This document shows positions 22,800 through 35,200 of a DNA stretch of 64,000 nt, piece after piece. The DNA is from Panopea generosa (lineage: Eukaryota; Mollusca; Bivalvia; Adapedonta; Hiatellidae). The stretch's first letter is position 1; every line of letters starts with the position of its first letter. The DNA is taken from assembly GCA_029582155.1 (NCBI GenBank), contig CM055898.1, positions 36,083,455 to 36,147,454 of the forward strand. Direction: 5' to 3'. The notes beneath the pieces are model-generated. The model was not told the origin of the DNA and did no database searches. It was given only the letters and a program-made list of their open reading frames with translations. The position numbers and the translations under genes were made by a program.

Positions 22800-23190
22800 A
22801 TACTATAGTTGATAAAAACAGTAAAAACAGCACTGAAAACCGGATTAATAAAATGACAAACACCAAGACAAATTTAAAGAAGATTACAAAATTACTTTGA
22901 TCTTTGCTATTCCCAATGATATAGTATTTTTGTACACCATGTGATCAATGTTATGGGGGTAAAATCGACATAAAAAAGATGTTTCGTCGCGCCAGTTAGT
23001 TGAGCTAAGAGACGGGAGTCCGGTATTGATCGGAGCTGAATGCTGTTCTAATTTGACAAATTGTCTTTTGTAATGTAATGAACAAAAGGTTAGGACAACA
23101 TTAATTCTAATTACTCCTCAATTAATTGCCTTTTATACTAATTGCGAAGGACAATGTCGTGCGTTTAATAAAAAGTCGATTTGAATATAT
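22800..23190. repeat. segmental duplication block 4, unit B
   Basis: Matches A 15570-16000 and C 29457-29860, including AGTTAGTTGAGCTAAGAGACGGG, interrupted by small changes, and GGACAACATTAATTC(T)AATTACTCCTC. Homology to A and C stops near 23190, so block 5 is missing from B. Confidence 0.85.
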
Positions 23191-23269
23191 GGAGAAGAAA
23201 CCAGTGCCTTGCAGAGATGTGTGCCTAGTACGGTTTAGTCACCAAACGGATCCCAGAAACGATGATTGT

Positions 23270-23560
23270 GTACGGTGACCGCTGGTATATAACTGAAATA
23301 GTGTTGAAAAAAGGTACAACACCTGATACAAACTCTTTATATGAGTTAAAAATATTATCTACCACAGCATTTAGCTTACGTAGTCTTTTTAACATTTTTC
23401 TGCTGCCATTGTCATCCTTTTTATAAACTTTATTTGTGATTAATATAACAAATTTCGGATGTTTACGATAAAAATTAAATAATTTTAGTCGCCCAGTACA
23501 TACTAATATGCAGAAGTGTTCACAAATGAAAGCTGAAAACAAGTAAACGAAAACGGAAAA
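23270..23560. repeat. segmental duplication block X, unit B
   Basis: Matches 30680-30920 in C: CTGAAATAGTGTTGAAAA versus ATGAAATAATGTTGAAAA, TATGAGTTAAA, and ATAATTTTAGTCGCCCAGTA versus ATAATTCGAGCCGCCTAAGTA. A 112-codon minus-strand frame (23225-23563) spans it, but differences from C are not concentrated at third codon positions and the C copy has stops, so I doubt it is coding. Confidence 0.65.
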
Positions 23561-23584
23561 CAATTACATAACGTCGAATAAGCA

Positions 23585-23915
23585 GATGTGACATTGGGAG
23601 GGATATTGCCTTACACTACGTTTGCCCAATCCTTCATTAAGTATTATGTGTAATAAAGATTTAACATTTAGGCAATTCCTAATTAAGTAAGCTTATTTAG
23701 AATTATACTTCAATTCTCGCAATACAGTAAACTGGACCCTGGTATAATTGGATAACGTTTATGAAATAGTTTGACTTTTTTTCTTCAAAATATTTTACCA
23801 AAATTCTCGTATATAACAAATTTTACAGATAATCGAGTATTCTACAAATTGTTAACAGCAGAACAACACTTAACTTCAAGAAAATGATCTACGTTTATGT
23901 TTTTTTTTAATTTAC
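23585..23915. repeat. segmental duplication block Q, between B and C
   Basis: Homologous to A 9490-9810 (ATTGCCTTACACTACGTTTGC, GATAATCGAGTATTCTACAA, TTGTTAACAGCAGAACA). Confidence 0.75.
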
Positions 23916-24164
23916 GATGTTCATCGCATGTGATATTAAAATATGAAATAAGGAAACAGATGCAAACCATGCGCCGTATTATTCAACATATACAGCCACC
24001 ACAGTACCACAAACATAAACAATATATTATAGTGTATTCGTAATTAAAATAAACCACAATAAACCGTCTTGGAAAGTCCAGGAAGTTAAAGTGCTACTTG
24101 GCCGCGTCATATAGATCTTCCAACCGCGCTCGTTTCGGCGCCACCACATCACAGACACCGCCAG

Positions 24165-24560
24165 TCTGTGAAAAAATGTCATCATCTATCATATAACACA
24201 CAAAAAGGTTTTATATCCTAAGTTTGAAAGAAGTAAGTGTTTCGATATAATAATTGGGGGTGGTGATAATTTGATAATGTGAAATATTTACCGAATAACA
24301 CTATATTACTTATGTTTTAATGTCAGATGGATCTAGATAAATAGAATTCAATATACAGTCGGAAACTAGAATTGTGTTAATACATAACAACAGTCCAGTA
24401 ATTTCGGAGTTTCTTCTATCGTACTTGGAACATTATTTACATCTATGAACACCAAGATAACCCACTTGCTTCCATTTTTAGACATGTTAAGTGAAATCAT
24501 CAAATAGTTCGCCTAATATCTAGTTATATGTAATAATATAACTCAACATTGCGTGCATAG
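24165..24560. repeat. segmental duplication block 1, unit C
   Basis: Homologous to B 16815-17240 (AGTCTGTGAAAAAATGTCATC, GGTGGTGATAATT) and A 10095-10370 (CAGTCGGAAACTAGAATTGT, TCTATCGTACTTGGAACATT). A short C-specific stretch (24560-24734) follows before the satellite. Confidence 0.85.
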
Positions 24561-24734
24561 TGTAACACTCCTTGTCGTGTTATTAGATAGATGGCGAAAC
24601 AAATATGAAAACAACAAGATTGGATGGCACAGCTGATTTATACAGTTTATATGATTAGTTGCCTTATAAGACGAGACTATCTGATATACAGCCAATAATT
24701 AATATACTTTATTCACACGAAGGTTAAAATACCG

Positions 24735-27300
24735 GATAAGTATGTGCATGTCAGGGTGGTTGGGTGTCCGCTGGTAGTAATATAAGTGATAAGTATGTGT
24801 ATGTCAGGGTGTTTGGGTGTCCGCTGGTAGTAATACAAGTGATAAGTATGTGTATATCAGGGTGTTTGGGTATCCGCTGGTAGTAATATATGTGATAAGT
24901 ATGTGTATATCAGGGTGTTTGGGTGTCCGCTGGTAGTAATACAAGTGATAAGTATGTGTATGTCAGGGTATTTGGGTGTCCGCTGGTAGTAATACAAGTG
25001 ATAAGTATGTGTATATCAGGGTGTTTGGGTATCCGCTGGTAGTTATATATGTGATAAGTATGTGCATATCAGGGTGTTTGGGTATCCGCTGGTAGTTATA
25101 TATGTGATAAGTATGTGCATATCAGGATGTTTGGGTGTCCGCTGGTAGTAATATATGTGATAAGTTTGTGTATGTCAGGGTGTTTGGGTGTCCGCTGGTA
25201 GTAATACAAGTGATAAGTTTGTGTATGTCAGGGTGTTTGGGTGTCCGCTGGTAGTAGTATAAGTGATAAGTATGTGCATATCAGGATGTTTGGGTGTCCG
25301 CTGGTAGTAATACAAGTGATAAGTATGTGCATGTCAGGGTGTTTGGGTGTCCGCTGGTAGTTATATATGTGATAAGTATGTGCATGTCAGGGTATTTGGG
25401 TGTCCGCTGGTAGTAATATAGGTGATAAGTATGTGCATGTCAGGGTGGTTGGGTGTCCGCTGGTAGTAATATAAGTGATAAGTTTGTGTATGTCAGGGTG
25501 TTTGGGTGTCCGCTGGTAGTAATATAAGTGATAAGTTTGTGTATGTCAGGGTGTTTGGGTGTCCGCTGGTAGTAATACAAGTGATAAGTATGTGTATATC
25601 AGGGTGTTTGGGTGTCCGCTGGTAGTAAAATAAGTGATAAGTTTGTGTATGTCAGGGTGGTTGGGTGTCCGCTGGTAGTAATATAAGTGATAAGTTTGTG
25701 TATGTCAGGGTGTTTGGGTGTCCGCTGGTAGTAATATATGTGATAAGTATGTGCATGTCAGGGTGTTTGGGTGTCCGCTGGTAGTAATATAAGTGATAAG
25801 TTTGTGTATGTCAGGGTGGTTGGGTGTCCGCTGGTAGTAATATAAGTGATAAGTTTGTGTATGTCAGGGTGTTTGGGTGTCCGCTGGTAGTAATATAAGT
25901 GATAAGTTTGTGTATGTCAGGGTGTTTGGGTATCCGCTAGTAGTAATATAAGTGATAAGTTTGTGTATGTCAGGGTGTTTATGTGTCCGCTGGTAGTAAT
26001 ATAAGTGATAAGTATGTGCATATCAGGATGTTTGGGTGTCCGCTGGTAGTAATACAAGTGATAAGTATGTGCATGTCAGGGTGTTTGGGTGTCCGCTGGT
26101 AGTAATATATGTGATAAGTATGTGCATGTCAGGGTATTTGGGTGTCCGCTGGTAGTAATATAGGTGATAAGTATGGGTATGTCAGGGTGTTTGGGTATCC
26201 GCTAGTAGTAATATAAGTGATAAGTTTGTGTATGTCAGGGTGTTTGGGTGTCCGCTGGAATCAATATATGTGATAAGTATGTGTATGTCAGGGTGGTGGG
26301 GTGTCCGCTGGCATCAATACAAGTGATAAGTTTGTGTATGCCAGGGTGGTGGGGTGTCTACTGGTAGTAATATATGTGATAACTATGTGCATGCCAGGGT
26401 TGTGGGGTGTCCACTGATAGTAATATATGTGATAAGTATGTGTATGTCAGGGTGGTGGGGTGTCCGCTGGTAGTAATATATGTGATAAGTATGTGTATGC
26501 CAGGGTGGTTTGGTGTCTGCTGATTACAATATATGTGATAAGTATGTGTATGTCAGGGTGGTGGGGTGTCCGCTGGTTGTAATATATGTGATAAGTATGT
26601 GTATGCCAAGGTGGCTGGGTGACCGCTGGTAGTAATATAGGTGATAAGTATGTGTATGCCAGGGTGGTTGGGTGTCCGATGGTATCAATATATGTGATAA
26701 GTATGTGTATTCCAGGGTGGTTTTGTGTCCGCTTGTAGTAATATATTTGATAAATATATGTATGCCAGGGTGGTTTGTTGTCCGCTGGTATCAATATTTG
26801 TGATAAGTATGTGAATGCCAGGGTGGTTGGGTATCCGCTGGTAGTAATGTATGTGATAAGTATGTTTATGCAAGGGTGGTTGGGTATCCGCTGGTAGTAA
26901 TATATGTGATAAGTATGTGTATGCCAGGGTGGTTGGGTATCCGCTGGTAGTAATATATGTGACAAGTATGTTGATGCAAGCTTGGTTGGGTATCCGCTGG
27001 TAGTAATATATGTGATAAGTATGTGTATGCAGGGTGGTGGGGTGTCCGCTGGTAGAAATATATGTGATAAGTATGTGTATGCCAGGGTAGTGGGATGTCC
27101 GTTTGTAGTGATATATGTGATAAGTATGTGTATGCCAGGGTGATGGGATGTCCGCTGGTAGTAACATATGTGATATGTATGTGTATGTCAGGGTGGTGCG
27201 GTATCTGCTGTTATCAATATAATTATGTGATAAGTATGTATATGCCATTGTGGTGTGGTATCCGCTGTTATCAATATATGTGATAAGTATGTGTATGCCA
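24735..27300. repeat. 53-bp satellite array, about 48 copies
   Basis: The unit runs GATAAGTATGTGTATGTCAG, GGTGTTTGGGTGTCCGCTGG, TAGTAATATAAGT (53 bp). Units up to about 26.25 kb are homogeneous, with a GTGTTTGGG / TTTGTGTATGTCA subtype. Those from about 26.28 kb to the right end are more diverged and read GTGGTGGGGTGTCC / TATGTGTATGCCA. Because 53 is not a multiple of three, all three frames rotate; the long minus-strand frames (26447-26965, 26685-27248) are only stop-poor satellite and not genes. The right edge leads directly into block 2. Confidence 0.98.
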
Positions 27301-27640
27301 GGATGGTGGGGTGTCTGCTATATGCTATGTATGCTGTATCTCATGTTTGGCTCGATTTGTTTGTTCTATCAATAATATAAAGCATTCGAGACTGACAAAT
27401 AATACCACAGTCGATTTTTTCAGCGGAAGAATTGTCTGCACGCTACAAAAAAAAGATAGAAAATAAAGCACTCCAATAATTCGGTGAAAACATTTAAGAA
27501 AGTCTAAATTCAAATTTATCGCGCTAACCCGTCACATGAAACGCGTTTGTCTAAGATTAAATTGCGTTTTCAGATAATTTATACCGAGCTTAAACTCGAA
27601 TTATACATTTTTGTGCCATCACTTTTAAAGTTTATTACTG
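27300..27640. repeat. segmental duplication block 2, unit C
   Basis: Homologous to A 11060-11420 and B 18780-19120: GATAGAAAATAAAGCACTCC, AGAAAGTCTAAATTCAAATTT, CGTCACATGAAACGCGTTT, TTATACCGAGCTTAAACT. Confidence 0.85.
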
Positions 27641-27965
27641 TAAAGGTGACTGCTTTATTTTTATATGAAATTTATTAAAGAATATATTCCTCACTTACAA
27701 TGCAAAACATTTTGTACCAAGTAGTTTAAAACGAAAAGCATACAATACACATAGACATGTGCGTACGAACGACCTCACACAAAGACATACAAATCATATA
27801 TAAAATAGGTATCTGGTATGTATGTATATTGTATATTTAGTTATGTATGCATGACATTTCTTTTTTGCGTGGAAATTTTCTTTAAAAACACTTTAATATA
27901 AGACACACTATGTATTGCATCCTGTATGTCAATGTACATGTACATCAGTTTTGTATGTGTTCACA

Positions 27966-28213
27966 CCATACTCTCCATCCATCACCCTTGGGAAATTACA
28001 CTAGCTCTGCGTCGTTTTATTTGAACAGAACAGAACAAAATACAACTAACGTTAACGTATAAACAAAACGGTGTTTGCATGAAACTCGCGTTGCAATTGT
28101 ATAACGTTCCCTTCGTGAAATCGTGAAGGAACCAATTATATGGTTGCATCGTGACTTGGTAGAAACGACGTAAAGCTAGTGTAATATCCCATGATTGATA
28201 AATGGAGAGTATC
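27966..28213. mobile_element. MITE with ~50-bp inverted ends
   Basis: The left end CATACTCTCCATCCATCACC ... TTACACTAGCTCTGCGTCGTTT pairs with the right end AAACGACGTAAAGCTAGTGTAA ... AAATGGAGAGTATC at about four bases in five. A smaller internal hairpin GTTCCCTTCG/CGTGAAGGAAC lies near 28107-28133. Short direct TGTTCACAC motifs lie just outside the left end (about 27957) and about 30 bases beyond the right end, so the true boundary is uncertain. There is no coding frame and no matching insertion in A or B. Confidence 0.7.
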
Positions 28214-28299
28214 GGAATAGATTACGCGTTGGTATCCGACGATATGTTCACACGAGCCTATTGCCATTTAAATTGCACAGTAAAAGTTCTTATTAATAT

Positions 28300-28985
28300 A
28301 TAGAATAAACAAATGCAACCATTGCCTTAGAACTTTTCATCTTATCATTTTTTATCAATTGTCTAAGAAGTTGTGATTACTTACCAAATTCATGTTTAAA
28401 ATGTATACAACATTTCACCTACTTATTAAACTTTGTTTAAATGGATCTTTTAGAAGCGATCTCATAACATACTTGATTTTGACCAATTCTAATATAAAAT
28501 CATTGTTGTTTTATCGATGCTCTTATTCTTTCCCAGTATTTACTCAATTCAGCTGCAGGAGACAATGACAAACTTTGTGAACCGTTTTAGAAATATACTT
28601 AGAATTCTTTTAGCGGATGAATGTCCGTCTGCAACTAACAGCATACATACATAAATGTGTCTTAAGTCGTGAATATATTTCAGACATCATATTTATGTGA
28701 AACAACACACACCCATTACAATCCGTATGCGAAAACATTTGTGTCATACGAAGGAACGTATAACACACTCACAGTCTGGGACACTTTCGCAGACGACAAA
28801 TGTCTTTCGACAATTTACGTCTTATTTTGAAAAGTAGCATAGATCCGTACTGATTTTTTTATCCGTTAACGTTCGGGGTGCAACAGTTTGATTTTTACAT
28901 ATTATATTAACTGTTAATTCCAACCAAATACAAACCAGCAGCTGACCGGTAATAAATGCTGAGCGTTTGATGCAGCAACAGCCTT
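28300..28985. repeat. segmental duplication blocks 2b and 3, unit C
   Basis: 28300-28500 matches A 11710-11940 (AAATGCAACCATT, TTGTCTAAGA). 28500-28985 matches A 14755-15200 and B 21505-21981 (ACAGTCTGGGACACTTTCGC, ACGTTCGGGGTGCAACAGTTT). It contains the empty TTAA site at 28984-28987. Confidence 0.85.
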
Positions 28986-29035
28986 AACCTTTAACGACTG
29001 TCACTCCAGTTTATATAGATTCGTTCCATTGAACC

Positions 29036-29296
29036 GGACCCGGCTAGCCCAGTCGGAAGCGCGTCTGACTATCAATCCAGATATCGTGCATTTGAATATC
29101 TTCCCGATCGCAGTCTACGTGATAATTGATATACGACTCTGCGTCTTGTTGTCTTTCGTTTTTCACCGCTGATTCAACAGTATGAAAGTTATTTCTGGGT
29201 ATGCTTTCAGGATCTGAGGAAAGAGTGGTTAGGTAAACAGATCGTCTGTTAGTCGCAAATGGCATCAAAAGGACGCTTAGTATTCAAACAAGCAAA
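29036..29296 (+). mobile_element. SINE shared by units A, B and C (copy in C)
   Basis: This copy keeps the clearest head of the three (GACCCGGCTAGCCCAGTCGG, TCTGACTATCAATCCAG). The tail is slightly decayed (GTTAGTCGCAAATGGCATCA). The minus-strand frame 29044-29268 is a shadow of it. Confidence 0.85.
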
Positions 29297-29456
29297 GGTT
29301 CTCATTGGCCGAGCAGATGAAGGCGCCGTCTCAAAATCACTTTAACGTTTACCGCTAATGCTCTACTCTGATTCATTCTGAGGTCTTCCTCCATCGAAAA
29401 AAAACTGGACATGCTGTTTATTTTGAAAATGGCATTAAACCAAATCAAAAAGCAAA
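29297..29456. mobile_element. 160-bp insertion in unit C with 7-bp duplication
   Basis: AAGCAAA at 29290-29296 is repeated at 29450-29456. Unit A reads straight through (AAGCAAATAAAATACCGCAAG). The inserted stretch begins GGTTCTCATTGGCCGAGCAG and has no obvious inverted ends. It is a real insertion of unknown class. Confidence 0.75.
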
Positions 29457-30420
29457 CAAAATATCGCAAGTAATCAGCAAACGGTAAACAGCACAGAAAG
29501 ACGGTCCAACAAAATGACAAACGTTTTAGAATACAAAGCTTAACAGAAGATTAAAAAGCAACTCGATCATCGCTATTCCCAATCATATAGTCGATTTTGT
29601 ACACCACGTGATCAATGTTGATGGAGGTAATTGCGATATAAACCACGTTTGATGGCAGAAGTTAGTTGAGCTAAAAGACGGGGTTCCGGTAATGATCGGA
29701 AATGAATGCTGTTCTAATTAATGAAATTGTCTTTTATAATGTAATGAACAAGAGGTTAGGACAACATTAATTCGAATTACTCCTCACTTAATGGTCTATC
29801 ATACTAATTGCGATGGACAATGTCGTGTGCCTACTAAAAATACGATTTGTTATGCAGGAATTACTTTGGCTATTTGAAGTGGAATCCAATAATTCTAGTT
29901 TGGTATGATGCTTAACAGATGTTTTCTACAAGTGTTATAGAAACGCCAACCAGTATTATGCAATGCACAGTTTCATAAAATTAGACAATAAACTCTCTAC
30001 CACACGAATAGATGGCAATCCATGAGCTATGAAATTGGAATTAGAACTATCCATCGTAATATGTTTTACTTTGAGATTAGATCGTTGCTATTTAATAGTA
30101 GTGTTTAGAAACCTGAATTGCGGGGGTCTGGGTAAAAATATCGCCAATGTCAACTCTGCATAGGATTTTCATGTCCATTGAATCATATTGTGTGATGTTG
30201 AATATTTTAGTTAGATTACAAACCTTTGTGTGGATGCAAGGAGATACAGGCGTTACGATAAGAATCAGATCTGTTTGATTTTTACATTATATCGTAACGA
30301 CAAATTGAGTACTCGATATGTAATATTTTAAATTCTGAAAAGTTTAAGGCATTAAATTATTGAAATATTTTTTTTCGAATTTATGTGTTGGTTTGTTTTG
30401 GTCAATTTGCTCGGGACTTG
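29457..30420. repeat. segmental duplication blocks 4 and 5, unit C
   Basis: Homologous to A 15570-16500 throughout, including GGGTAAAAATATCGCCAATG and GGTCAATTTGCT at the end. Best matched around 29870-29950. Confidence 0.88.
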
Positions 30421-30439
30421 AGGGAGTTCGTACATTGGT

Positions 30440-30675
30440 GCCCGGAACCGACTAATCTAATTCGTGTGACTGTTAATCTAAGGGTCGTGAATTTGAATCA
30501 ACGCCTGGTAATGGTCTCTCTGCTGATTGTCGTGAACTTTGTTACACGATCTTGAATCCAACACCTTTGAATACGTGGGGAAGTTGTATGTGAGTTGTAA
30601 ATATATGGTTGGTGGGTCTTAGACTGGTTTACCACCTAGAATGTACCAGGAAAGATGATTTGACCGGCGTTAGAT
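30440..30675 (+). mobile_element. decayed SINE copy
   Basis: Traces of the family head (CCCGGAACCGACTAATCTAA, GGGTCGTGAATTTGAATC) and body (TGCTGATTGTCG, AGGAAAGATGATTTGACC, GTTAGATAAATGAAATAATG). Much more diverged than the copy 1.4 kb upstream. Confidence 0.5.
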
Positions 30676-30679
30676 AAAT

Positions 30680-30920
30680 GAAATAATGTTGAAAACAATC
30701 ACAAAACCTCATACAAACAAACAAACCAGTCATATGAGTTAAAGATAATAAGATATGTTATTTTTTCTGCTTCTATTAGCGTTCTGTTTTAAAAGTTGTG
30801 TTGAACACGACGAATATCGGAGTTTTATAATAAAATTTATATAATTCGAGCCGCCTAAGTACTAGCGTGCATGAATGTGCATAATTGAGAGATCTGTTCA
30901 GAAATAAATGAAGTTAAAGA
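30680..30920. repeat. segmental duplication block X, unit C
   Basis: Counterpart of 23270-23560 in B, with several indels and stops in the frame that is open in B. Confidence 0.65.
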
Positions 30921-31394
30921 GAAGACATTTCTATGTGTAATGATTTTAATGGCACGCGGCTTCATTATCATATGAGAATTCAAATACATATATTTGTATT
31001 TATGTAATGACAATATGTACACATAACGGTATAAAACCGTTATACAATCGCCATGTACCACTTTTGAACATGTTTGTGTAAATTGCCAGATAGGAAAAAA
31101 ACGAAAAACGTCTCTGTCTGTTGAAATTGGGCTATTAAACAGAAGTTGGTATTTTGCGATGCTCATTAACGCACGGGTTTAATTCCCAGAAGTGAAATAT
31201 TACATTATTTTGCATTAATTTTCTTGACGTTTTCAGGAAAGCGCATATTAACGACATGAAAAATGAAATTATTTAAATAAATACGATGTTGCTATCAAGT
31301 TAATCTTTTGTTTTTCTTCTGTAAAAAATATATTTGAAAAAGAGGCAAATGTGTTTGTGTTCTATCAGCCATTTTTAAGTTTTATTTCAAATAT

Positions 31395-31825
31395 GTCATA
31401 TATGTCTCAATTACCACTTACTTTCGCTTAGTGACGGTAGCAAGATTATTTCGCCAAAAAAGTAGAGCTGTGTAAATCGGTTGGGCATTATTTTGGTTGA
31501 ACATGCTTATTTCTGTGTACATGTGAGAAAACTGGAATATTTTCATGAGTTCAGCCAAATCTCGATGGCATTGGATATTGTTTGATGAATATTATAACAG
31601 ACTAAAGACTGCATCAAATAGATGGACTTTTATCAATAATAAATCAATAATAAATGGGGTGTCATCAAACCATCGAAATTGTGAAAAAAAACAATCTGAT
31701 CAACTCCATGTTTGGACAGAGGACAAAAACTAGAAAAAAAACACCTTTAGAACCAGTGTTCAATATTCCAGAAGTGTATGTCTCTTTATGTGGAACAGTA
31801 CACAATTAAATGGTGTGTGAGACGT
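31395..31825. repeat. segmental duplication block P, unit D
   Basis: Counterpart of 7790-8260 in A (GAGCTGTGTAAATCGGTTGG, GTCATCAAACCATCGAAATT, TTTAGAACCAGTG). It marks the start of the fourth unit. Confidence 0.75.
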
Positions 31826-31899
31826 AAACACACACTCAAACACACACACGCACGCCTTGATTAGAATACCGTTATACCTTTATACCATTGTTATACAAA

Positions 31900-32250
31900 A
31901 AACTGTCCGATCTTTAGGTCTTCATACTCAGATGCGCCACTTTTTGTCACTGTAGCAAGTTTCTTGCACTTAAAAAGTCTTATAAAATTTGGTTTGAACT
32001 ATTTTCAAAATGGTTCATAGGGGCTGTGATTTCTTGCTGCAGGTGAGTAAATCAAAAACTGGATCATCACGATAATGTATACTGCAATAAGACATCACTG
32101 TTGCTAAATAAATACATGTACATGTACTTATGAGGATTTTAAAAAGAATATCAGGATGTCACTGAACTGTACTTAAAAAACCAAGATGGGCAAACTTAAT
32201 TTTTATACAGAACGAAGAACAAAATTCAATTGTGTAGTGAGACCTTTAGC
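31900..32250. repeat. duplicated block Z, copy 1
   Basis: Matches 60060-60490: GGTTTGAACTATTTTCAAA, TGGTTCATAGGG, TGATTTCTTGCTGCAG, and AACAAAATTCAA(T/C)TGTGTA(G/T)TGAGACC near the end. It directly precedes the D satellite. Confidence 0.75.
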
Positions 32251-32256
32251 GCATAT

Positions 32257-35200
32257 TATTTTACCTACCTTGTCAATATTTTGTATACCTACTTCAAAGA
32301 AGAAATTTGCTGAACACCATATATATATAACATATTATATTTAACCTACTTTATCAATGTTTTGTATGCCTACTTTGAAGAAGAAATTTGCTGAACATGT
32401 AACCACCATATATATAACATATGATAATATTTTTCCCTACTTTATCAATGTTTTGTATGCCTACTTTGAAGAAGAAATTTACTGATCATGTAACCACCAT
32501 ATATATAAAATATAATAATATTTTACCTACTTTATCAATGTTTTGTATGCCTACTTTAAAGAATACATTTCTGAACATGTAACCACCATATATATAACAT
32601 ATTAATTTTACCTACTTTATCAATGTTTTCTATGCCTTCTTCAAAGAAGAAATTTGCTGAACATGTAACCACCATATATATAACATATAATAATATTTTG
32701 CCTACTTTATCAATGTTTTGTATGCCTACTTTAAAGAATACATTTCTGAACATGTAACCACCATATATATAACATATTATATTTTACCTACTTTATCAAT
32801 GTTTTCTATGCCTACTTTGAAGAATACATTTGCTGAACATGTAACCACCATATATATAACATATTATATTTTACCTACTTTATCAATGTTTTGTATGCCT
32901 ACTTTAAAGAATACATTTGCTGAACATTTAACCACCATATATATAACATATAATAATATTTTGCCTACTTTATCAATGTTTTGTATGCCTACTTTAAAGA
33001 ATACATTTCTGAACATGTAACCACCATATATATAACATATTATATTTTACCTACTTTATCAATGTTTTCTATGCCTACTTTGAAGAATACATTTGCTGAA
33101 CATGTAACCACCATATATATAACATATTATATTTTACCTACTTTATCAATGTTTTGTATGCCTACTTCAAAGAAGAAATTTGCTGAAGATGTAACCACCA
33201 TATTTATAACATATTATATTTTACCTACTTTATCAATGTTTTCTATGCCTACTTTGAAAAAAAATTTGCTGAACATGTAACCACCATATATATAACATAT
33301 CATATTTTACCTTCTTTATCAATGTTTTGTATGCTTACTTTAAAGAATACATTTGCTGAACATGTAACCACCATATTTATAACATATAATAATATTTTAC
33401 CTACTTCATCAATGTTTTGTATGCTTACTTTGAATAAAAAACTTGCTGAACATGTAACCACCATATATATAACATATTATATTTTACCTACTTTATCAAT
33501 GTTTTGTATGCTTACTTCAAAGAAGAAATTTGCTGAATATGTAACCACCATATATATATAACATATAACATACAATCTTTTATTCACATAATTAATGTTT
33601 TCTATGCTTACTTTAAAGAAGAAATGTGCTGAAAATGTAGCCATCATATGTATAACAAATAACATACAACATTTTACCTATTTACTGAATATGTAAACGC
33701 CATCTATATAACATATAACATACAACTTTTTCTCACTTTATCAATGTTTTGTATGACAACTTTAAAAGAAGAAATTTGCTGAAAATGTAGCCACCATATA
33801 TAAACATATAACATACAACATTTTACTCACTTTATCAATGTTTTGTATGACTTCTTTAAAGAAGAAATATGTTGGATATATAGTCGCCATATATATATAA
33901 CACATAACAATAAACTCACTTTATCAATGTTTTGTATGACTACTTTAAAGAAGAAACTTGCTGAATATGTAGCCACCATATATATACCTACGTTAAAGAA
34001 GAAATTGCTGAATATATAGCCACCATATATATAAAACATATTACATACAAAAATAAACTCACTTTATCAATGTTTTATATGACTACTTTAAAGAAGAAAT
34101 TGGCTGAATACGTAGCCACCATATATATAACATATAACATACAAAATTTTACTCACTTTATCAATGTTTTATATGACTACTTTAAAGAAGAAATTGGCTG
34201 AATATGTAACCACCATATATATAACATACAAAATTTTACTGACTTTATCAATGTTTTGTATGACAACCTTAAAGAAGAAATTGGCTGAATATGTAGCCAC
34301 CATATATATAACATATAACATACAACATTTTACTCACTCTATCAATGTTTTGTATGACAACTTTAAAGAAGAAATTGGCTAAATATGTAGCCAATATATA
34401 TAACATATAACATACAAAATTTTAATCATTTTATCATTGTTTTGTATGACTACTTTAAAGAAGAAATTTGCTGAATACGTAGCCACGGTATATATAACAT
34501 ATAGCATATAACATTTTACCACGTTATCAATGTTTTATATGTCTACTTTAAAGAAGACATTTGCTGAATACGTAGCCACTGTATATATATAACATATAGT
34601 ATATAACATTTTCCCACGTTATCGATGTTTTATATGTCTACTTTAAAGAAGACATTTGCTGAAAATCTAGCCACTATATATATAACATATAGCATACAAC
34701 ATTTTACTCACTTTATCAATGTTTTGTATGGTTACTTTAAAGAGATTTTTGCTAAATATGTAGCCACCATATATATAGCATATAACATACAACATTTTAC
34801 TCACTTTATCAATGTTTTGTATGCCGACTTTAACGAATAAATTTGCTGAATATGTAGCATCCATCAATATAACATATAACATATAACATACAACATTTTA
34901 CTCACTTTATCAATGTTTTGTATGACTACTTTAAAGGAAGAAATTGCTGAATATGTAGCCACCATATATATATAACATATAACATACAAAATTCTACTCA
35001 CTTTATCAATGTTTTGTATGACAACTTTAAAGAAGAAATTGCTGAATATGTAGCCACCATATATATAACATATAACAATAAACATTTTATTAACTTTATC
35101 AATGTTTTGTATGAAAACATTAAAGAAGAAATTGCTGAATATGTAGCCACCATATATATAACATATAACATACAGCATTTTACTCACTTTATCAATGTTT

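Noticed and set aside
23225-23563. 112-codon minus-strand frame as a conserved gene of the duplicated unit
   Set aside because: The paralogous stretch in unit C (30680-30920) aligns, but differences fall on all codon positions and include stops and indels.
26447-27248. Two long minus-strand open frames (172 and 187 codons) as genes
   Set aside because: They lie wholly in the 53-bp satellite; 53 is not a multiple of three, so the frames only reflect a monomer lacking stops.
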